A DNA stretch of 64,000 bases, taken from a virus. Below, in pieces: positions 7,395 to 15,536 of the stretch; within the stretch, counting starts at the first letter, position 1, and each line of letters begins with the position of its first letter. The stretch is taken from IMG/VR virus record IMGVR_UViG_3300032050_000044, positions 1 to 64,000 of that record, one strand, 5' to 3'. Below the pieces are notes generated by a model. The model was not told where the DNA came from. It saw nothing but the letters and a program-made list of their open reading frames with translations, and did not search any database. The translations under genes and the position numbers were made by a program.

Positions 7395-8498
7395 ATGATT
7401 AAAGAAGACAAAGTTTTAGTTAAAATAAATATTAGAAATAAATCTCACTATTCTGAGTTGGGATATTTAATTGATAATGAAATAATTGTTGATGTTGAAC
7501 ATTTACCAAGTGGATCTAAAACCAAAGTAACTGCTATATGTGATATATGTAAATCCGAAAGTTCAATATCATATTCAAAATATCTAATAAATATGAATAG
7601 GAATAACAAAGGATATTATTCTTGCTTTAATTGTAAAAATCATGTTAAAGAAAAGACATGTTTAGAGAAGTATGGTGTTAGATCATATTCGATGACAAGT
7701 GAATTTAAATCAACTGAAAGTGAAAAATGGAAAGGTATTAAAAAGGGATCCGAAAAAGGTAAAAAGACTATGATGGAAAGATATGGTGTTGATTCCTATT
7801 TTAAGACTGATATAATGCGTATTAAAAATCGAGAGTGGATGTCATCAGATGAATTTCGTAATAAGTCAAAGGAGACTTTAATTAGTAGATATGGAGTGGA
7901 CTCTTATTCAAAAACAGATGAGTTTAAAAGATTATTATTTGATAATAAAGATATTATCTTAGATAAGATTAAGAGTACTTTTAAAGAAAAATATGGAAAT
8001 GAATATTTATCAAAGACTGATTATTGGAAGTCAATATTTAATAATAAAAAGAGTGAGATGGTCGATAAAACAAAAAATACTTGTTTAGAGAAGTATGGTG
8101 TTGATAATGTCAGTAAGGTTGAGTCTATTAAAAGTAAAGTTAAATTAACTAAGGAATTAAATGGACTTATTATACCAGAAAGTGAATTAAGTGATTGGGT
8201 TACTTATAAAAAAGTAGTTAGAAACACAACAAAATTAAATAAAAAGTTTTTATACGAAAATTGGGATGGTTTTGACTACTATGATAATGAGTTTATAAAA
8301 GGATATGCTTCATATACACATACGCATAGATTTTACCCTACAATAGATCATAAAATTTCTGTTTATTATGGATATGTTAATAAAATAGATCCAATTACAA
8401 TTGGATCTATTGATAATCTTTGTATTACGAAAAGATTTATTAATTCTATAAAAAATTCTTTAATTGAAGAAGAATTTATCTCAAAGTATCAACTATAA
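7395..8498 (+). CDS. Homing endonuclease with EKYGV repeats
   Basis: 367 residues. After an N-terminal zinc-finger-like region (CDICKS...CFNCK) there are five spaced repeats of the type CLEKYGVxxxSxTxExK (about residues 93-250), typical of a class of phage endonucleases annotated DUF7487-like. The C-terminal domain contains THRFYPTIDHKISVYYG and IDNLCITKRFINSIKN, an HNH-like active-site pattern. A TTTTTATATATAA element lies about 20 nt upstream. It is divergent from the split polymerase gene and may be the element responsible for the split. It overlaps the end of the next convergent gene by 23 nt. Confidence 0.75.
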   Translation: MIKEDKVLVKINIRNKSHYSELGYLIDNEIIVDVEHLPSGSKTKVTAICDICKSESSISYSKYLINMNRNNKGYYSCFNCKNHVKEKTCLEKYGVRSYSMTSEFKSTESEKWKGIKKGSEKGKKTMMERYGVDSYFKTDIMRIKNREWMSSDEFRNKSKETLISRYGVDSYSKTDEFKRLLFDNKDIILDKIKSTFKEKYGNEYLSKTDYWKSIFNNKKSEMVDKTKNTCLEKYGVDNVSKVESIKSKVKLTKELNGLIIPESELSDWVTYKKVVRNTTKLNKKFLYENWDGFDYYDNEFIKGYASYTHTHRFYPTIDHKISVYYGYVNKIDPITIGSIDNLCITKRFINSIKNSLIEEEFISKYQL

Positions 8499-8832
8499 CT
8501 GTTGGAGTTTTAGTTGTACTTGTATCTAATTTTTCTTTTGTTTTTGGTTTAAAGAACTTAACTTCTTTTTTTGGTTGAACAATAATAACTGGTTTTGTTA
8601 AACTATCATTCTCCTCTTTTAATTCTTTTATTCTACAAGTGTTATCACTAATTTCTTGTAAATTAGAAAGGTTTTCATCTTCTAAACCATTAATAGTTTC
8701 TCTTTGATAATTTAAAAAATAAAGTAAAACACCAATAACAATTATTAGTATTGTTATTACTCTATTCTTTTTATCAATAGCCGCATTTTTATTATAATAT
8801 GGTCTTCGTTGGTATCTATTATTCATCTTCAT
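8476..8832 (-). CDS. Single-pass membrane protein with coiled coil
   Basis: 118 residues: a basic, Tyr/Arg/Asn-rich N-terminus, one membrane segment (about 26-43), a Glu/Asn-rich coiled-coil stretch (about 44-80), then a Lys/Thr-rich tail. The topology (cytoplasmic N-terminus, periplasmic coiled coil) is compatible with an i-spanin or an anchoring protein, but no family is recognised. It lies downstream of the clamp gene on the same strand. Confidence 0.55.
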   Translation of the reverse strand: MKMNNRYQRRPYYNKNAAIDKKNRVITILIIVIGVLLYFLNYQRETINGLEDENLSNLQEISDNTCRIKELKEENDSLTKPVIIVQPKKEVKFFKPKTKEKLDTSTTKTPTVIVDTLR

Positions 8833-8855
8833 TAAAATATTGTTTGTAATAAATA

Positions 8856-9635
8856 TTAAACATCATCATCAGACCAGTCTTGTTCGAATGAAAGCATTAA
8901 GTTTGATTCCTCGTCTTTTATTAGCATAAATGTTTCAAATATGTGAAATGTTATTTCTTCTTTACTATCATTTATACAAGAAAGGAATTTTTTATTTAAG
9001 ATAAAACTAGCATTTCTATCTTCAATTTCATCAATTTCTAGTTCCCAAGCTGATGTCTCAGTCATTTTAACTAAACCTTTAACTACGTTTATATTTAATA
9101 GTTTAGTACCGTTAATAGAAGATAACTTTTTAATATCTAAATAATCATTTCTTTTTATTGAGAAACTCCATTTTTTGTTTTTAAGATCTAAACCTTTAGA
9201 TAAAGATGTTTTATTCATATCTCTAATCTCATAATGTTCACCAGCGATCAAATTAATCTTTAGTTTACCACCAACTAATTGAATAGCTCTTGCATCCATA
9301 ACAGTATCATCATCATGATTTTGTTTATATGAGATTTCAAATGTAATTTTCTCATTACTTTGTAGAAACTCTAAGTTTTTAACAAACTTTTTACCTTCTA
9401 AAATAACGATATCAAATGTATTTTCTAATTCATCTTTCATTTCAAATAAATCAGATGTTTTAAACATATAGTTTTTGAATGCTAAAACAGCAGCTTTACC
9501 TAAAACAGAATAGATTAAGATATCATCATTATCAATTTTTAGTTTTATTGTAGGTGATATTTTAGTTAGGTCTTCTAGTTTCTTCAAGAAGTCACCAAAC
9601 TTTTCTGTTTTTACTTTAAATTTTATTTTATCCAT
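8856..9635 (-). CDS. 45: Sliding clamp, T4 gp45-like (probable)
   Basis: 259 residues, slightly above T4 gp45 (228). The N-terminus KFGDFLKKLEDLTKISPTI has the clamp layout of a helix followed by strands ILIYSVLGKAAVLAF. The C-terminal half has SFILNKKFLSCIN followed by alternating strands ITFHIFETFMLIKD and NLMLSFEQDW, again the second clamp repeat. Clamps tether polymerase to DNA and, in T4, also activate late transcription. It lies close to the polymerase fragment. Sequence similarity is weak, as is usual for phage clamps, so a structure prediction would be the real test. Confidence 0.6.
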   Translation of the reverse strand: MDKIKFKVKTEKFGDFLKKLEDLTKISPTIKLKIDNDDILIYSVLGKAAVLAFKNYMFKTSDLFEMKDELENTFDIVILEGKKFVKNLEFLQSNEKITFEISYKQNHDDDTVMDARAIQLVGGKLKINLIAGEHYEIRDMNKTSLSKGLDLKNKKWSFSIKRNDYLDIKKLSSINGTKLLNINVVKGLVKMTETSAWELEIDEIEDRNASFILNKKFLSCINDSKEEITFHIFETFMLIKDEESNLMLSFEQDWSDDDV

Positions 9636-9686
9636 TTTACAGATTTAATTTCTACATGATATATTATCAAAAATGAGTTTTGTTTA

Positions 9687-9700
9687 TTAATATATAAATC
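9687..9700 (+). promoter_or_regulatory. TTAATATATA element 4 nt before the ATG
   Basis: TTAATATATAAATC directly precedes the ATG at 9701. Placed this close, it predicts a leaderless transcript if it is a -10 box. Confidence 0.5.
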
Positions 9701-10264
9701 ATGATTAAAAAGTGGTTAGAATTTATTAATGAGGAATTTATAGACAATTCTGAAAGCTTAGTTGATGTTAAAATGCAAGAGTTATATGATTTAATTCAAA
9801 GTATTTCTGATGAGAGTGGACAGAATTTAATTTATGAATGGGAAAATAAAAATGATCATCAATTGGTTGTAAATTTTAAAAAAGATGATTTACAATTAAG
9901 ATGGGAGTTTGATATTGATGATCTACAAATAAAAAAGTTCGCTGGTGATAGTTTAGACTTCGAAAGTGAAGTTGAATCGGTTGACGAAGGTCTTGATATG
10001 ATTGAGAAAGATATACAAATGATACTAAATATATCTGAACGTGTTAAGGCTCAGAGATATAAAGGTCGTAAAATACCGGGTAAATACTTAACTAAAAATC
10101 CAGGTAAGATGAAAAAAGAGATTGATACTTTTAGAGGTAAAAAAGAATATAAAAAAGATTGGGATGCTGACTATACATCTGGTAAAGGTGGAGTTGGAAA
10201 AAGAGTAAAAACTAAAAAGTCGGCTGCTACAAAAGCCTACCAAAGAATGTTTGGTGATAAATAA
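9701..10264 (+). CDS. Putative head-packaged protein with basic C-terminus
   Basis: Begins MIKKWLEFINEEF, matching the shared targeting-like peptide (F-I-N-E then Glu). Residues 15-110 are acidic and probably alpha/beta. The last 70 residues are strongly basic (KGRKIPGKYLTKNP, GKKEYKKDWDADY, KRVKTKKSAATKAYQR), as expected for a protein that contacts DNA inside a capsid. It is the first gene of a rightward run of four small proteins, three of them with the same N-terminal peptide. The function is inferred from these features only. Confidence 0.6.
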   Translation: MIKKWLEFINEEFIDNSESLVDVKMQELYDLIQSISDESGQNLIYEWENKNDHQLVVNFKKDDLQLRWEFDIDDLQIKKFAGDSLDFESEVESVDEGLDMIEKDIQMILNISERVKAQRYKGRKIPGKYLTKNPGKMKKEIDTFRGKKEYKKDWDADYTSGKGGVGKRVKTKKSAATKAYQRMFGDK

Positions 10265-10283
10265 AAAATAAAAAATAAAGATT

Positions 10284-10592
10284 ATGAAATACTTAAAATT
10301 ATTTGAAAACTTTGATGAGTCACAAAATGACGAATATTATGATGATGATGCTAGAACAACTGATGAAGTTGCTGAGAAATGGTATAAATTATTAGATAAT
10401 GATTTCTTTCATGAGTTCTTAGAAGCTTATCCTACAAATGATGAGTTTATTGATAGATTAAACAATTATAAAAATATGATGGATGAGTCAGAAGCTGAAA
10501 TCTACATGTTAGAAACTGAGTTTCCTAATTCTTTTCCAGGTGAAGACGATTGGAATGAGTTCTGTGATGAATTATGTAACGCTGGTTGGTAA
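10284..10592 (+). CDS. Small acidic protein with capsid-targeting-like N-terminus
   Basis: 102 residues, starts MKYLKLFENFDESQND, nearly identical over the first 10 residues to the next gene. The remainder is strongly acidic (DDDARTTDEV..., EFCDELCNAGW) with no recognised domain. It is 19 nt downstream of the previous gene. The A-rich leader and the first 35 or so coding bases are nearly the same as those of 10615, pointing to cassette duplication of leader plus targeting peptide. Confidence 0.6.
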   Translation: MKYLKLFENFDESQNDEYYDDDARTTDEVAEKWYKLLDNDFFHEFLEAYPTNDEFIDRLNNYKNMMDESEAEIYMLETEFPNSFPGEDDWNEFCDELCNAGW

Positions 10593-10614
10593 TTAAAAAA
10601 TAAAATAAAGATTA

Positions 10615-11109
10615 ATGAAATATTTAAAATTATTTGAAAACTTTGAATCTGAAGAAGAATTTAGTGATAGAAAAACTATGTTTGGTACTCGAATCAATCC
10701 TGAAGGAGATGAGTATTTTGACGATGAAGAAGAATATGATCCTTATTCTTATGAAGGATGTGGATGTTGTCCAGTGTGTACCGGTGAAAAAGACTGTGAG
10801 TGTGGATGTCCTGAGTGTAATTATCCAGACGAGTTAGAGGAATTAGAAGAATCTAAAAAATCAGGAGTTACTGCTTCTTTGAAAAAGAAATCAAAAGCCT
10901 CTGGAATACCAATGGGTATTTTAAGAAAAGTTTTTGCTAAAGGAATGCAAGCTTGGAATGCTGGTCATAGACCAGGTGTTGCTCAACATCAATGGGGAAT
11001 GGGTAGAGTAAACTCATTTATTACGGGTGCTGGTGGTGCTCGTAAAGCCGATGCTGCGTTATGGGCTAAAGCAAAGGCGGCTAAAGCTAGAAAAAAGAAA
11101 AGAAAATAA
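10615..11109 (+). CDS. Cys-rich putative head protein with DUF5824-like C-terminus
   Basis: 164 residues. The N-terminus MKYLKLFENFESEEEF is the shared peptide. Residues 43-68 are a Cys cluster (GCGCCPVCTGEK, CECGCPEC), probably zinc binding. The C-terminal 80 residues contain SGIPMGILRKVFAKGM, AWNAGHRPGVAQHQWGMGRVN and a Lys/Ala-rich tail, a pattern seen in virion-associated phage proteins (DUF5824-like). It overlaps the next gene by 1 nt (TAATG). Interpreted as a capsid-internal or core protein. Confidence 0.6.
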   Translation: MKYLKLFENFESEEEFSDRKTMFGTRINPEGDEYFDDEEEYDPYSYEGCGCCPVCTGEKDCECGCPECNYPDELEELEESKKSGVTASLKKKSKASGIPMGILRKVFAKGMQAWNAGHRPGVAQHQWGMGRVNSFITGAGGARKADAALWAKAKAAKARKKKRK

Positions 11110-11345
11110 TGAAGAAGTTAAGTTATTTAAAAGAATTTAAAAACTTTAATCCACATCCAGAAGATAAATTTCCTTATCTAGATGATGTTAAATCTAATAA
11201 TGATGAATTGGATAGAGAGGAAATGGAAGAGCCACTAGAAGTTATATCTGGTTTTGAAGATGATGATTTGGAAGAAATGGATGATACTGAATTGGAAAGA
11301 ATGTATGCTGCTCTTGAAAAGGATGTAGAAAAAAGAAATAAATAA
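11109..11345 (+). CDS. Small acidic protein
   Basis: 78 residues, very acidic (EEMEEPLEV, DDDLEEMDDTELERMY), starting MKKLSYLKEFKNFNPHPED, a looser version of the shared N-terminal peptide. It is translationally coupled to the preceding gene through TAATG and is the last gene of the rightward run. No family is recognised. Confidence 0.6.
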   Translation: MKKLSYLKEFKNFNPHPEDKFPYLDDVKSNNDELDREEMEEPLEVISGFEDDDLEEMDDTELERMYAALEKDVEKRNK

Positions 11346-11378
11346 AAAAACCTCTCAAATGAGAGGTTTTTCTTTTAA
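11346..11378. terminator. Bidirectional hairpin terminator
   Basis: Stem CCTCTC / GAGAGG with loop AAAT, with A-run and T-run flanks. It separates the rightward small-protein run from the leftward peptidase gene. Confidence 0.85.
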
Positions 11379-12464
11379 TTAAGCATTGTATTTAAAATTA
11401 TGATTTTCTTCAATGTTTAATAAAGTATGATAAATCAACTTAATAACATTTTTAACATCATCTTTGTGACAAGTTTCAACCGTTGTGTGCATGTATTTCA
11501 ATGGCATTGAAATCAATACTGATGGTACACCACCATTTGAGAATGCGAAAGCATCTGTATCGGTACCAGTTGATCTTGAAGAAGCCGCTAATTGGAAAGG
11601 AATTTCTTTTTTAGTTGCTACATCCAATACTAACTTTCTTAATTTGTTATGTACAGCTGGGGCTCTTGTAATAACACCACCTTTACCAGCTACATTTTCA
11701 CCTTCTTTAGATGCGTTGTAACAAGGTGCTGATGTTTCGTGACAAACATCGGTGATGATTGCTACGTTTGGTTTAATAGTTTCTGTAATCATAGAAGCTC
11801 CACATAAACCAACTTCTTCTTGAACAGAGTTCACGATATAAAGTTTGAATGGTAATTCTTTACCCTTCTCTTTTAATCTACGAGCAACTTCAGCAATCAT
11901 AAACCCACCAATACGGTTGTCTAATGCTCTACCTGTATAGTAGTCTTTTCCTAACTTCATAAACCCATCAGTGAATGTTGCTACTGTACCAATATTAATA
12001 CCCATATCTAAAACATCTTGTTTAGAAGATGCACCAACATCGATGAAGATAGAATCTAAATCTACTTCTTTTTTACGATAAGAAATATGAATTGCTGGGT
12101 GTCCAAAAATACCTTCAACTGGACCATTATCACCCCATAGGGTAACTCTCATTGATGGTGCTATTTGAGAATCTGAACCACCATTTCTGATTACTTTGAT
12201 GTAACCTTTAGAATCAATGTGTTTAACAAACCAACTGATTTCGTCGCAATGGCTTTCAATTACAACTTTGAAATCAGAATCCAAATTACCAGTAATACCA
12301 TAAGCAGTTCCGTAGTTATCAATCTCTACTTTATCAACATATTTTGAGATATACTCCATCCATAATTTTTGTGTAGTTTTTTCACAACCATCGAGTTCAT
12401 ACTCAAAGCCAACAGGACCATTTGAATTTAGATAATCTTTTAAAAAATCTTCGTTTATTTTCAT
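11379..12464 (-). CDS. M42-family metallo-aminopeptidase
   Basis: 361 residues, the normal length for M42 (FrvX/glutamyl aminopeptidase-like) enzymes, which are cytosolic di-metal peptidases. All expected ligands are visible: His72 and Asp74 in ESHCDEI, Asp182 in GRALDNRIG, the Glu216-Glu217 pair in VQEEVG, Asp239 in ITDVCHET and His326 in KYMHTTVE. It therefore looks catalytically intact. Codon use and base composition look less AT-rich than in neighbours, suggesting capture from a bacterial host. The N-terminus MKINEDF is a minimal match to the targeting-like peptide and may be chance. The role in infection is unknown; peptide recycling or degradation of a host peptide is possible. Confidence 0.9.
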   Translation of the reverse strand: MKINEDFLKDYLNSNGPVGFEYELDGCEKTTQKLWMEYISKYVDKVEIDNYGTAYGITGNLDSDFKVVIESHCDEISWFVKHIDSKGYIKVIRNGGSDSQIAPSMRVTLWGDNGPVEGIFGHPAIHISYRKKEVDLDSIFIDVGASSKQDVLDMGINIGTVATFTDGFMKLGKDYYTGRALDNRIGGFMIAEVARRLKEKGKELPFKLYIVNSVQEEVGLCGASMITETIKPNVAIITDVCHETSAPCYNASKEGENVAGKGGVITRAPAVHNKLRKLVLDVATKKEIPFQLAASSRSTGTDTDAFAFSNGGVPSVLISMPLKYMHTTVETCHKDDVKNVIKLIYHTLLNIEENHNFKYNA

Positions 12465-12486
12465 GTTTATATTTTAATTTATTTAA

Positions 12487-12520
12487 CAAATATATACAAA
12501 AATGTTTAAAAATATACAAA
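12487..12520 (-). promoter_or_regulatory. Host-type promoter for M42 peptidase (imperfect spacing)
   Basis: The minus strand reads TTTG (12520-12517), a 22-nt spacer, then TATATTTG (12494-12487). The -7 box matches the Bacteroidota consensus TAnnTTTG; the spacer is longer than the usual 19. Confidence 0.4.
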
Positions 12521-12533
12521 AAGAGTAAAAATA

Positions 12534-12549
12534 TTTTAATATATACATT
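12534..12549 (+). promoter_or_regulatory. TTTTAATATATACATT element abutting ATG
   Basis: Directly precedes the ATG at 12550 and matches the strings before 4166 (plus) and 20185 (minus). It predicts a leaderless mRNA if it is a promoter. Confidence 0.5.
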
Positions 12550-12699
12550 ATGAAAGCTAAAGAAATAATGGAGAAATATAAAATTACTAGAAATACATTG
12601 AGTAATTGGGTTAAAAGAGGATGGATAGAAGTTGAGATTTTACCATCCGGTAGATATATCTATCATGAGGTAAAAATTATTAAAAATAATGAGTGTTAA
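12550..12699 (+). CDS. Small helix-turn-helix protein (MerR/excisionase-like)
   Basis: 49 residues starting MKAKEIMEKYKITRNTL. The sequence KEIMEKYKITRNTLSNWVKR, followed by a short wing with PSGRYIY, is the compact HTH of MerR/excisionase-type proteins. The stop overlaps the start of the downstream endonuclease gene by 11 nt, so the two are co-translated. It could regulate the endonuclease or give it DNA specificity as a separate subunit. Confidence 0.65.
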   Translation: MKAKEIMEKYKITRNTLSNWVKRGWIEVEILPSGRYIYHEVKIIKNNEC

Positions 12700-13561
12700 A
12701 TTCGATAATAATGATTTTATAAGAGAATCTATAAAAATACATGGTGATAAATATGACTATTCTTTAGTTAATTATACTAAATCATCTGAAAAGATTATTA
12801 TTAATTGTATGATACATAGACCTTTTGAACAAAGAGCATCTAATCATCTCAGAGGGCGAGGTTGTTATTTTTGTAAAAAATCTAAAAAATATGATTCTGA
12901 TAAATTTATAGAACTATCTAAGAAAGTACATGGTGATAAATATTTATACAAAAATACAATATATACTGGATCTCATAAAAATGTTGTAATAACTTGTAGA
13001 ATACACGGTGATTTTAACCAATCACCAACTAATCATCTAAGTGGTAAAGGTTGTTCTTTTTGTGCCACTGAAAAAAATAGATTAAGTCAAGACTATTTTA
13101 TCGAAAGATGTAATTTGGTGCATAACTATAAATATGATTATAGTTTGGTTCGGTATAAAAATTTAAGGTCAAAAATATTAATAATTTGCAAACATCATGA
13201 TTCATTTGAACAAAGAGCTAAAAATCATTTATTTGGTCAAGGTTGTCCGGAATGTGGTGATAATTTTGGTGTAAAGGAAAATAAATGGTTAGATTCTCTA
13301 AATATATCAGAGAGACAAGTTAGAATAGGTGAGTATATAGTTGATGGATATGATCCTGAAACTAAAACTGTTTATGAATTCAATGGTGATTTTTGGCATG
13401 GCAATCCAGATGTTTTTAAACAAAATGATTATAATAATGTTTTGAAAAAGACATTTGGTGAATTATATAAAAAAACATTAAATAAAGAAAATAATCTAGT
13501 TAAGATGGGTTTTAATATTATCTCTATTTGGGAAAATGATTTTAATAAACTATTTTTGTGA
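12689..13561 (+). CDS. Homing-type endonuclease: DUF723-like zinc repeats plus Vsr-like nuclease
   Basis: 290 residues. Three tandem repeats of about 60 residues (starts near 8, 72 and 135) carry HGDKYDYSLVNY, then C-x-x-H and HL-x-G-x-GCxxC, the DUF723-type zinc module. The C-terminal domain has IVDGYDPETKTVYEFNGDFW followed by HGNP, then ISIWENDF near the end, the D...E-x-(N/D)...W-x-x-D pattern of Vsr/EDxHD-type homing nucleases. It is coupled to the HTH gene just upstream. No split target gene is obvious on either side. Confidence 0.75.
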   Translation: MSVKFDNNDFIRESIKIHGDKYDYSLVNYTKSSEKIIINCMIHRPFEQRASNHLRGRGCYFCKKSKKYDSDKFIELSKKVHGDKYLYKNTIYTGSHKNVVITCRIHGDFNQSPTNHLSGKGCSFCATEKNRLSQDYFIERCNLVHNYKYDYSLVRYKNLRSKILIICKHHDSFEQRAKNHLFGQGCPECGDNFGVKENKWLDSLNISERQVRIGEYIVDGYDPETKTVYEFNGDFWHGNPDVFKQNDYNNVLKKTFGELYKKTLNKENNLVKMGFNIISIWENDFNKLFL

Positions 13562-13579
13562 AAAAAATATATAATCAGT

Positions 13580-13933
13580 ATGAAATTTCGATTAAAAAAA
13601 GATTGGTTTATCAATGATTTTTTAGACAAAGTTAAAATCTATGATAAAGGTCACATCTTCACACCAGATGAGTCGGGTAATTATCATATAACTGGGGTTA
13701 ATGGATCAGATCATTTTATGACTTTTGATAATATGTTAAACTTAAAATCTGATGATGAATTGTTATTCGAGCCGGTTAACGATCAAGAGTTGAATTTAGT
13801 TGTTGAGGAAATGCCTATTAATGTTGATGATGAGGTAAAGAAGTGGAGAATCCAATTAGATGTTAATACATCATTAAATAAATTAAAAGAAATTAAAAAA
13901 TTTTTAGAAGAAAATATACCTGACTTATTATGA
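13580..13933 (+). CDS. Hypothetical protein upstream of aminotransferase
   Basis: 117 residues. The N-terminal part (MKFRLKKDWFINDFLDKVKIYDKG) looks like a small beta domain, and the C-terminal 35 residues are helical and charged. No family is recognised. Its stop overlaps the start of the aminotransferase by 4 nt (ATGA), so the two are made together and may work together. Confidence 0.6.
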   Translation: MKFRLKKDWFINDFLDKVKIYDKGHIFTPDESGNYHITGVNGSDHFMTFDNMLNLKSDDELLFEPVNDQELNLVVEEMPINVDDEVKKWRIQLDVNTSLNKLKEIKKFLEENIPDLL

Positions 13934-15018
13934 GAATAAACGAAGCAAATGTAACCTATTCATCAATCGTTAAAATTGGTGAAGATGTCCAAAAGTTAGA
14001 AAACGAATCTGGACTTAAATATCTAAAACTCCACAGAGGTGTGATGGATGTTACAAACATAGATATTGAATCTGTTAATTTAAATCTAAACCTAAATAAT
14101 CCAAAATTACAACAATACTCTGGTAATGATGGTTATCCTGATTTAATTCAAAAAGTAAAGTCTAAATTTAATTTAGATAAACATGAGGTTATTATAACAC
14201 CTGGTGGAATGGCAGCTCTTGATTTGATTATAAATTCATTAGCTGAAGAAAATGTTTATATACCAAATTTTCATTGGGGATCTTGGAACAAGATATTAAA
14301 AACACATAATAAAAATATATTAACTTTTGATGATTTTGATTTAGACAAATTTAATCAGACTAATGGTATTGTTATGTTGTGCTATCCTTCAAATCCAACT
14401 GGTTATACACCAGACTTAGATACAATTAAAAGATTTTTAAATTGGTCAAAATCTCAAAATGTTACTGTTATTTTAGATTTACCTTATTATTACTTATTTA
14501 ATAATCCAAATAATGGATTATCCGATTCGTTACATGATAATATTGTTGTTGTTAGTTCATTTTCAAAATCTGTTGGATTATCAGGTTATAGAGTTGGTTA
14601 TTTAGCAACTAAAAATGAGAATTTGTATAAAACTTTAAAAATAAAAGCTTTATATAAATGGAATTCAACATCTGTTTTACCTCAGTATATTATTTCTAAG
14701 TTATTAGATAATGATAAAATCATAAATGAGTATCAAGAAATTACTAAAGATAATATTAAGAAAAATATTGATTATTTAGTAGGTCATAATCTTTTATTTG
14801 ATGATTATACTAAATGTCCTATTGGTCCATTCGCGGTTATTAATTTAGCATATGAAAGATTATTAAGAAATAGAATTTCAAGTGTTCCTCTTAATAACTT
14901 CTCTTTGATAAAAAATCGAGTTTATGATAATTGTAGTAGAATATCTGTTGCTGTAGATCATAAAATATTCAAAGAATATTTTGATAAAATGTTATTAAAT
15001 GAAAAAACCACTATTTAA
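13930..15018 (+). CDS. PLP-dependent aminotransferase, class I/II
   Basis: 362 residues, fold type I. Visible landmarks: VIITPGGMAALDLI (cofactor phosphate region), CYPSNPTGYTP (Asn155 and the SNPTG motif), ILDLPYYYLF (Asp183 pairing with the pyridine nitrogen, Tyr186) and SSFSKSVGLSGYRVGYL (Schiff-base Lys213, Arg222). It is therefore likely active; the substrate is unknown. It is slightly shorter than bacterial aspartate aminotransferases (about 390). The start is ATG 13930 because of the ATGA overlap. The N-terminus MRINEANV is compatible with, but too short to prove, the packaging peptide. It is an unusual auxiliary metabolic gene for a phage. Confidence 0.85.
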   Translation: MRINEANVTYSSIVKIGEDVQKLENESGLKYLKLHRGVMDVTNIDIESVNLNLNLNNPKLQQYSGNDGYPDLIQKVKSKFNLDKHEVIITPGGMAALDLIINSLAEENVYIPNFHWGSWNKILKTHNKNILTFDDFDLDKFNQTNGIVMLCYPSNPTGYTPDLDTIKRFLNWSKSQNVTVILDLPYYYLFNNPNNGLSDSLHDNIVVVSSFSKSVGLSGYRVGYLATKNENLYKTLKIKALYKWNSTSVLPQYIISKLLDNDKIINEYQEITKDNIKKNIDYLVGHNLLFDDYTKCPIGPFAVINLAYERLLRNRISSVPLNNFSLIKNRVYDNCSRISVAVDHKIFKEYFDKMLLNEKTTI

Positions 15019-15035
15019 AATAGTGGTTTTTTTTA
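15003..15035. terminator. Bidirectional hairpin terminator
   Basis: Stem ACCACTAT / ATAGTGGT with loop TTAA and A/T runs on both sides. It overlaps the last codons of the aminotransferase and separates it from the convergent UvsY-like gene. Confidence 0.8.
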
Positions 15036-15536
15036 TCTACCTAAATAATTTAATAATTCAGTCATATTTTTTATTGTAAATCCAAAAGCTTCTAAGTTTT
15101 TAACTGTATCTCGTAGAAAGGTTATATAACTTTCAATTAATTCTAAACAACGATCATTTTCAGCTAAGTGAGCATCTATCAAGATGGCTTTTTCGCCCAT
15201 ATTTGTTTTGACACCAAAATTTGTTGCGTAAAAGATAAATTTATCTTGTCTTATTTTCTTTATTTTTGTAGTTTCTCTACTTCTCTTATTTAAAAAGTAG
15301 TTAATATTTTCATTTATCATTTGTTTAAATGATAATGAAATCGCTTGAGCATCTAATATTTCTTTAAAGTTAGTTGGATTTGAAATATCAATATTCAAAA
15401 CTTTAAAAAGTGGTTCAACATTCTTATTCCATTCTGCTCTTTTTTCGTTAAAAAACTCTTCTAATTTATCGTTTGTTTCTCTTACTTTTTGAATTCTATC
15501 TAATTCTTCTTGGTTATAAAGATTCATCTCTATCAT
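15033..15536 (-). CDS. uvsY: UvsY-like recombination mediator (probable)
   Basis: 167 residues (T4 UvsY: 137). The N-terminal half is a charged helix (NDKLEEFFNEKRAEWNKN). The C-terminal half, EKAILIDAHLAENDRCLELI followed by a helix ending AFGFTIKNMTELLNY, has the same order as the C-terminus of T4 UvsY (a VLKVDTSL-type segment, then a helix ending GFAIKHIQDM). UvsY loads the UvsX recombinase onto gp32-coated single-stranded DNA. The gene is the last of three overlapping leftward genes. Identification rests on pattern and size, so it is moderate. Confidence 0.6.
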   Translation of the reverse strand: MIEMNLYNQEELDRIQKVRETNDKLEEFFNEKRAEWNKNVEPLFKVLNIDISNPTNFKEILDAQAISLSFKQMINENINYFLNKRSRETTKIKKIRQDKFIFYATNFGVKTNMGEKAILIDAHLAENDRCLELIESYITFLRDTVKNLEAFGFTIKNMTELLNYLGR

